NCBI GenBank assembly: GCA_035550735.1
Contig: DASZOM010000011.1
Location: forward strand, 21,037 to 85,036
DNA from: JANQRA01 sp035550735
GTDB lineage: Bacteria; Actinomycetota; Acidimicrobiia; Spongiisociales; ZC4RG35
Direction of reading: 5' to 3'
DNA length: 64,000 bases
How positions within the stretch are numbered: the stretch's first letter is position 1; every line of letters starts with the position of its first letter. The translations under genes and the position numbers were made by a program. Below the pieces are notes generated by a model. That model did not search any database. It was not told where the DNA came from and saw only the letters and a program-made list of their open reading frames with translations. Shown in pieces: positions 60,105-64,000 of this stretch.

Positions 60105-60989
60105 GTGAGCCGGTTCCAAGCCTGGAAGACCGCGGCCCGCCCCCACACCCTCCCCGCCGCAGTGGTCCCGGTCCTGGTCGGATCCGGCCTCGCCGCGGGC
60201 GAGGGGGTCTTTCGCTGGGATGCATTTCTCTGGGCCCTGGTCGGCGCCCTGGCGATTCAGGTGGCGGCGAACTTCGCCAACGATGCTTCCGACGCCCACC
60301 GCGGCGCAGACCCCGCCGACCGGGCGGGCCCGCCCCGGATGGTCGCTCTCGGTGTGATCTCGGCTCGCAACATGTGGGTGGCCACCTGGATCGCAGTGGG
60401 GATTGCAGCCGTGGCCGGGGTCTTTCTCGCCATCATCGCCGGCTGGGTGATCCTCCTCATCGGGGTGTCTTCGGTGGTGGCGATGCTGGGCTATGTCGGC
60501 GGACCTGCTCCCTACGGCTACCGGGGGCTCGGCGAGCTGTTCGTCTTCGTCTTCTTCGGGCTGGTCGCCACGGTGGGCTCCAGGTATGTGCACGACATGA
60601 CCGCCCCCCTCCAGGCCTGGCTCCTCGCCGTGCCGATCGGGATGCTGGTGACGGCGATCCTGGTCGCCAACAACTACCGGGACATCGCCACCGACGCCCG
60701 AGTCGGCAAACGGACTCTGGCGGTGATGATGGGGGCTGATCGCACCCGCCGCCTGTTCGGCGGGCTGGTGTTCGGGGCATTCGTCGCCATCGCCGTCTTC
60801 GCCACCGCGGGCTGGACCCCGGTTTCCACGCTGTTCTCGTGCTTCCTCCTCCCCTTCGCCGTGGTGCCGTTGCGCATCCTCTCGCTGAGAAGCGACGGCC
60901 CTTCTCTGATCCGGGCGTTGAAGGCCACCGCTCGCTTGCACCTCGCCGTCGGTGCGTCGCTGGCCGCTTCGGTGGCACTCGTCCCCTGA
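60105..60989 (+). CDS. menA: 1,4-Dihydroxy-2-naphthoate polyprenyltransferase
   Basis: UbiA-family membrane prenyltransferase that attaches the isoprenoid tail in menaquinone synthesis. The 294-residue product has RFQAWKTAARPHTLPAAVVPVLVG at the start, the first Asp-rich site in ANFANDASDAHRGADPADR, the second in NNYRDIATDARVGKRTLAVMMG, and about nine helices. GTG 60105 places the usual N-terminus; a longer in-frame start would overlap menB. Menaquinone is the electron carrier expected in this lineage. MenD, menF, menC and ubiE/menG are not in the window. Confidence 0.94.
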   Translation: MSRFQAWKTAARPHTLPAAVVPVLVGSGLAAGEGVFRWDAFLWALVGALAIQVAANFANDASDAHRGADPADRAGPPRMVALGVISARNMWVATWIAVGIAAVAGVFLAIIAGWVILLIGVSSVVAMLGYVGGPAPYGYRGLGELFVFVFFGLVATVGSRYVHDMTAPLQAWLLAVPIGMLVTAILVANNYRDIATDARVGKRTLAVMMGADRTRRLFGGLVFGAFVAIAVFATAGWTPVSTLFSCFLLPFAVVPLRILSLRSDGPSLIRALKATARLHLAVGASLAASVALVP

Positions 60990-61022
60990 AACCGCCCGAC
61001 CCGGTCCCGCCGTCTAAACGCC

Positions 61023-61442
61023 ATGTTCAAACTCGCAAGTGTGGCCCTGCTCGCCCTGATCTCGGTGTCCTGTCTCGGATCCGACTTCGAGGACAGCATC
61101 GAGCGCTCATGGCAGCTCACTTCGGGCAGGGTCGACGGGGCCGAGATCCCGATCGTCGCCACACACCCGATTACGATCTCGTTCGACGGGGGTGAGGTCG
61201 ACGGCACCGCGGCCTGCAACGGCTACGGAGGCCAGTACGCGCTCTCCGGCTCGTCGATCTCTTTCGAGTCCCTCGCCTTCACCGAGATGGCCTGCTCACC
61301 TCAGGAGGTGATGGATTCGGAGCAGATGTATGCGGACGCCATCACCCGTGTGGAGCAGGTGGTCCTCGACAACGGTCTGGTCCTTCGTGGCACCGGGGTC
61401 GAGCTCGTGTTCGAGGCGGTCGAGCCCGACGCGGGCTCCTGA
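61023..61442 (+). CDS. META/HslJ-domain lipoprotein
   Basis: 139-residue lipoprotein. The signal FKLASVALLALISVSCLG has its lipobox Cys at 17. The META domain includes WQLTSGRVDGAEIPI, HPITISFDGGEVDGTAACNGYGGQY and FTEMACSPQEVMDSEQMYADAI, typical of HslJ-like proteins associated with envelope and stress roles. The conserved Cys-Asn-Gly (ACNGYGG) and MACS motifs are present. ATG 61023 has no strong Shine-Dalgarno. Confidence 0.85.
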   Translation: MFKLASVALLALISVSCLGSDFEDSIERSWQLTSGRVDGAEIPIVATHPITISFDGGEVDGTAACNGYGGQYALSGSSISFESLAFTEMACSPQEVMDSEQMYADAITRVEQVVLDNGLVLRGTGVELVFEAVEPDAGS

Positions 61443-61503
61443 GGCACGTTTGGCGACGACCCCCCACGGGTACCGGATTCCGTCCCTTAGAAAGGAAATA
61501 CCC

Positions 61504-61725
61504 GTGAGAACTGGCGGAATCGGAGGGAGCCTGGTCCTCATCGCGCTCGGTGCCATCCTCTATTGGGCGGTGAGCGCCGAAGCGGAGGGGTTCAGCATCA
61601 ACACGATCGGCTTGATCCTCCTCATCGTGGGTGTGATCGGCCTGGTGCTGACGTTGATCATGACAGCGAGCGCCAACGAGACAGAGCGGCGCGACCGCGG
61701 AGTCACCATCGTCGAGCGAGACTGA
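61504..61725 (+). CDS. DUF6458 small membrane protein
   Basis: 73-residue protein with two helices (GGSLVLIALGAILYWAV and TIGLILLIVGVIGLVLTLIM) and a charged C-terminal tail (ETERRDRGVTIVERD), matching DUF6458, a small actinobacterial family of unknown function. GTG 61504 has AAAGGAA 7 nt upstream. A strong terminator follows. Confidence 0.8.
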   Translation: MRTGGIGGSLVLIALGAILYWAVSAEAEGFSINTIGLILLIVGVIGLVLTLIMTASANETERRDRGVTIVERD

Positions 61726-61744
61726 CCAGAGCCCATCCTCAGAA

Positions 61745-61778
61745 TTGCTGCCCGCCCTCTCCATAGGGCGGGCAGCAA
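61745..61778. terminator. Bidirectional terminator, 14-bp perfect stem
   Basis: TTGCTGCCCGCCCT (61745-61758) pairs perfectly with AGGGCGGGCAGCAA (61765-61778) around CTCCAT, between convergent genes ending at 61725 and 61798. Confidence 0.85.
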
Positions 61779-61797
61779 CGCGTCATGCGCCGGCCCG

Positions 61798-62145
61798 TCA
61801 ACCCTCGACTACGACCATGCCCCTCATCCCGGAGTGGATATTGCAGACGTACTCGAATTGGCCGGCTGTCTCGAATGTGTGGGTGAATTCGCCGGTGGCC
61901 TGCACCTCTGAGGCGAACTCACCACCATCGACATCGTGCTCGTTCTGACCGCCCCAGGTCCAGGTGACGGTGTCGCCGGTCGCAACCTGGATGACGGCCG
62001 GATCGAACTCGTTGTCGAAGACATCGACCTCGGTGGTGGCGACCGCGTCCGCCGGGTCCAGGTCACCTCCCCCGTCTCCGCAGGCAGTGACCGCGGCTGC
62101 GGCCAGGAGGACAAGAAGGAGGGCTCGAACTGGGTTCTTGATCAC
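61798..62145 (-). CDS. Cupredoxin-like copper-binding lipoprotein
   Basis: 115-residue blue-copper protein exported as a lipoprotein: RALLLVLLAAAAVTACGDGG with lipobox Cys at 22. The cupredoxin domain has the first copper His in GGQNEHDVDGG and Cys, His and Met in YVCNIHSGMRGMVVV, a plastocyanin-type site. It may carry electrons at the outer face of the membrane, perhaps to a terminal oxidase. GTG 62145 has GGAG 6 nt upstream (AGGAGCTGAC). No copper-handling neighbour is visible. Confidence 0.9.
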   Translation of the reverse strand: MIKNPVRALLLVLLAAAAVTACGDGGGDLDPADAVATTEVDVFDNEFDPAVIQVATGDTVTWTWGGQNEHDVDGGEFASEVQATGEFTHTFETAGQFEYVCNIHSGMRGMVVVEG

Positions 62146-62250
62146 GTCAGCTCCTAGCTGTCGAGGACTCGCGTCGATGCGACATGGCCTTGGTGTAGGG
62201 CCGATGGCGTACCCACGACAAATCGAGACGACACATCGGGAGTCGGGGGG

Positions 62251-62688
62251 ATGACCCCCATCGTTGCAGAGCTGGTCACGTTGGATGGCCCGGACGGCGT
62301 GGTGTTGCTCGACGTCCCGGACGCTCCGATTCCCGAGAGCGACTTGCCGGCTCCACCGAGGCTGCTGCCGATGAGGGACAGCACCCTCCTCGCCTACACC
62401 GACCGAAGCCGGATCCTCCCCGAGGAATACCGCAAGATCGTCATCCGTCGCAACGGAGACGTGCTGCCGACGCTCTTGGTCGACGGCTACGTCGCCGGTG
62501 TCTGGCGAGTGGTCGACGACAAGATCGAGGCGTTGGCATTTCGTCCCCTCGATGAGGACACCTGGGATGGGCTGGCCGCCGAGGCTGCCGGCCTACTCGA
62601 GATGCTCGCCGATCGCGGACCGGTCTATACCCGATACGCCCGCTGGTGGTTGGATCTCCCCGACGGTGAGCTGAGACTGCTGGGGTGA
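62251..62688 (+). pseudogene. C-terminal fragment of a winged-helix (HTH_42, AlkX/YcaQ-like) protein
   Basis: This 145-codon frame matches only the C-terminal domain of HTH_42 proteins: PRLLPMRDSTLLAYTDRSRILPEEYRKIV and GDVLPTLLVDGYVAGVWRVV are its signatures. Full-length relatives are about 350-400 residues and begin with winged-helix DNA-binding units; the 100 bp upstream contain none. ATG 62251 is available but has no good ribosome site. It is most likely the remnant of a 5'-truncated gene, although a stand-alone C-terminal domain protein cannot be ruled out. The frame itself is intact. Confidence 0.7.
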
Positions 62689-62731
62689 CCTCGGAGCCTC
62701 GCGCTTAGCGAGACCTGATTCACCGGAGATT

Positions 62732-62737
62732 TACACT
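62732..62737 (+). promoter_or_regulatory. -10 box TACACT, leaderless start
   Basis: TACACT 6 nt before GTG 62744. A small CTCGC-GCGAG hairpin lies just upstream (62698-62712). Confidence 0.45.
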
Positions 62738-62743
62738 GAGAGC

Positions 62744-63076
62744 GTGACGGGCAACGCTGACGTTGCGCTGCGAATCGGCCCTGGCCTGTGGTGGACTGCT
62801 CGGTCGTTGCTCTTCGCTCTCAGCGTCGCCGCACTGATTTCCTTCGGCGCGCAGGTTTACTTCCTGCCATTCCTGATCCCGGCCCAATGGTTGGTGGCGC
62901 GTCATTCGCAACGGGTCGGGCACGCACTCTTCACTCTGCTCGCCGCGCTTCTGGTCACCGAAGTCGGCTGGATGATCGCGTACGAGTTGGCCCCCGATCG
63001 GGCGGTTGTCATGGGTGTGACGTTGGGTCTGATCATCGCAATCCTCTTCTTCCGCACCAGCAGCCGCGATTGCTGA
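62744..63076 (+). CDS. Small membrane protein of unknown function
   Basis: 110-residue protein with four hydrophobic segments (RSLLFALSVAALISFGAQVYF, FLIPAQWLVA, LFTLLAALLVTEVGWMIAY, VVMGVTLGLIIAILFF). No family is recognised. The region is visibly less GC-rich than average. GTG 62744 fits the leaderless promoter. It lies between a gene remnant and a DUF222 gene. Confidence 0.65.
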   Translation: MTGNADVALRIGPGLWWTARSLLFALSVAALISFGAQVYFLPFLIPAQWLVARHSQRVGHALFTLLAALLVTEVGWMIAYELAPDRAVVMGVTLGLIIAILFFRTSSRDC

Positions 63077-63149
63077 CCCGGTCACGGAATCGATCCACCC
63101 GGCACCTTCGAGTGCCCAGAAATCTTCTTCGGTTTCCCGCATGACTCTC

Positions 63150-63181
63150 TTGATTCTGTCGGCGGTCGAACGTATGTTCGG
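63150..63181 (+). promoter_or_regulatory. SOS-type promoter of the second DUF222 gene
   Basis: TTGATT (63150-63155) and TATGTT (63173-63178) are 17 nt apart. TCGAACGTATGTTCGG (63166-63181) overlaps the -10 and matches TCGAAC-N4-GTTCGA at 11 of 12 positions. ATG 63185 is 6 nt past the -10, so the mRNA is leaderless. LexA would occlude the -10 directly. Confidence 0.78.
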
Positions 63182-63184
63182 GGT

Positions 63185-64000
63185 ATGGGATGGGAGAGAG
63201 CAACCACCGATGAGATCGAGCAGGCGTTGGATCATTTCGCCGGTCTCACCTCGGCCGGGTTGGCCCGAATATGTGAGCTGATTGGCGAGGTGGATGTCCG
63301 TCAGTCGTGGATGGCCGACGGCGCCCGCAACCTGGTGGACTGGGTGGCAACGAGACTGCGGGTCCGTCATGACACCGCAGCCCAGCTGGTGGGCGTCACC
63401 CGCCGGCTCACCGACCTTCCCGTGCTTTCCGCAAGGTTCGCCGACGGGAGTCTCACGTTGGATCAGGTGGATGCGATCTCTCGGATCGCCACCGCAGACA
63501 CCGAAACCGAGGTGATAGAAGCGGCTGCTGGAATGTCGAATGCGATGTTGGATCGGGCCGCCCGCCGCCGCCACGGCATCACCGGGGGTCAGGCCCGGTC
63601 GGTATGGCAACGACGGGAACTGGTCAGACAGTGGAATCTCGACGAATCAGAGCTCAGATTCCGAGGAAGGCTCCCCGGAGACGCCGGACGCCTCTTCGAC
63701 CAGGCCATCGACACCCGCATCACCGGGATACCCCCCAATCCTGAGACCGGACTGTTCGACGACTATCAGACCCGGGCCGCCGACGCACTCACCGAGCTCG
63801 CCGCCACCAGCGGAACATCAGGTTCAGACTCGACCCCGAACCGGTTGAACATCTTCGCCGACCTCGAAGCGCTCACCACCACTGACCAGGGTGTCGCCGA
63901 GTTGGACAACGGAGCGCTCATCCCCAACACCACCGCACAACGTCTCGGCTGCGACAGCCTGATCCGGGGGATCATCAGAGACGGAGAACAAGTCATCGGC
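63185..64000 (+). CDS. DUF222 protein (13E12 type), C-terminus outside window
   Basis: 272 codons of a DUF222 protein are visible, starting MGWERATTDEIEQALDHFAG. Typical segments are WVATRLRVRHDTAAQLVGVTRRLTDLPVL, FADGSLTLDQVDAISRIAT, ARRRHGITGGQARSVWQRREL and GRLPGDAGRLFDQAIDTRI. The HNH domain expected at the C-terminus lies beyond the right edge. It shares domain type and SOS promoter with the gene at 11.6 kb but differs strongly in sequence. ATG 63185 is the first start after the promoter. Confidence 0.9.
   Translation, partial: MGWERATTDEIEQALDHFAGLTSAGLARICELIGEVDVRQSWMADGARNLVDWVATRLRVRHDTAAQLVGVTRRLTDLPVLSARFADGSLTLDQVDAISRIATADTETEVIEAAAGMSNAMLDRAARRRHGITGGQARSVWQRRELVRQWNLDESELRFRGRLPGDAGRLFDQAIDTRITGIPPNPETGLFDDYQTRAADALTELAATSGTSGSDSTPNRLNIFADLEALTTTDQGVAELDNGALIPNTTAQRLGCDSLIRGIIRDGEQVIG

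Overview
The window is 64 kb of GC-rich, gene-dense bacterial chromosome with no rRNA, tRNA, CRISPR array, transposase or phage gene that I can see. Frequent GTG/TTG starts, TANNNT -10 boxes placed 6-9 nt before start codons (leaderless mRNAs), an F420-type luciferase-like oxidoreductase, myo-inositol-phosphate synthase, menaquinone genes, DUF222/HNH (13E12-type) genes, DUF5317, DUF6458 and a sortase all point to an actinobacterium. The mix looks most like Acidimicrobiia, but the class is an inference.

Layout. 1-4.3 kb: amidohydrolase (cut by the window edge), class III aminotransferase coupled to a DAO-type FAD oxidoreductase (amine catabolism), and a membrane protein. 4.3-11.6 kb: Mrp Fe-S carrier divergent from a SufR-like four-cysteine regulator, aconitase, a thioredoxin-like protein with a probable CTG start, a sortase, an enoyl-CoA hydratase and DUF5317. 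11.6-15.5 kb: a DUF222/HNH gene under an SOS-type promoter, then two overlapping membrane HD-domain genes. 16-23.5 kb: a conserved unknown coupled to a gamma-glutamyltranspeptidase-like gene, an F420 oxidoreductase, a helix-hairpin-helix protein, a LysM/M23 cell-wall hydrolase, a DUF885 peptidase and an APH-type phosphotransferase. 23.5-27.9 kb: a TetR gene with a perfect 20-bp palindrome in its promoter, leading into a heterodimeric ABC exporter. 27.9-32.7 kb: a cobalamin operon btuF-btuC-btuD-cobO-cobU-cobS behind a B12 riboswitch with mutually exclusive hairpins at the Shine-Dalgarno. 32.7-36.9 kb: HtrA protease with a two-component system, small proteins, and a 117-bp imperfect palindrome.

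37-41 kb: stand-alone sufB, a Rossmann-fold protein, a second M23 peptidase and DUF6941. 40.2-47.8 kb: the least familiar unit, a six-gene operon (amino-acid/amine permease, nucleotidyltransferase, metallophosphoesterase, glutamine-synthetase-like ligase, DUF1116, acetamidase/formamidase) divergent from an Lrp/AsnC regulator. 47.8-54 kb: an M24 peptidase leading into a sugar-type ABC importer, then inositol-phosphate synthase. 54-58 kb: PLP decarboxylase, ArfB ribosome-rescue factor, O-methyltransferase, 14-TM MFS exporter. 58-61 kb: menE opposite menB-menA. 61-64 kb: META lipoprotein, DUF6458, blue-copper lipoprotein, a truncated HTH_42 gene, a small membrane protein, and a second SOS-box DUF222 gene cut by the right edge.

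Within operons most genes overlap by 1-8 nt (TGATG, ATGA, GTGA, TTGA), and many start calls rest on this. The clearest regulatory findings are the two LexA-type boxes embedded in DUF222 promoters, the B12 riboswitch switch region, and the widespread leaderless promoter geometry. The best candidate for an undescribed system is the 40.2-47.8 kb operon.
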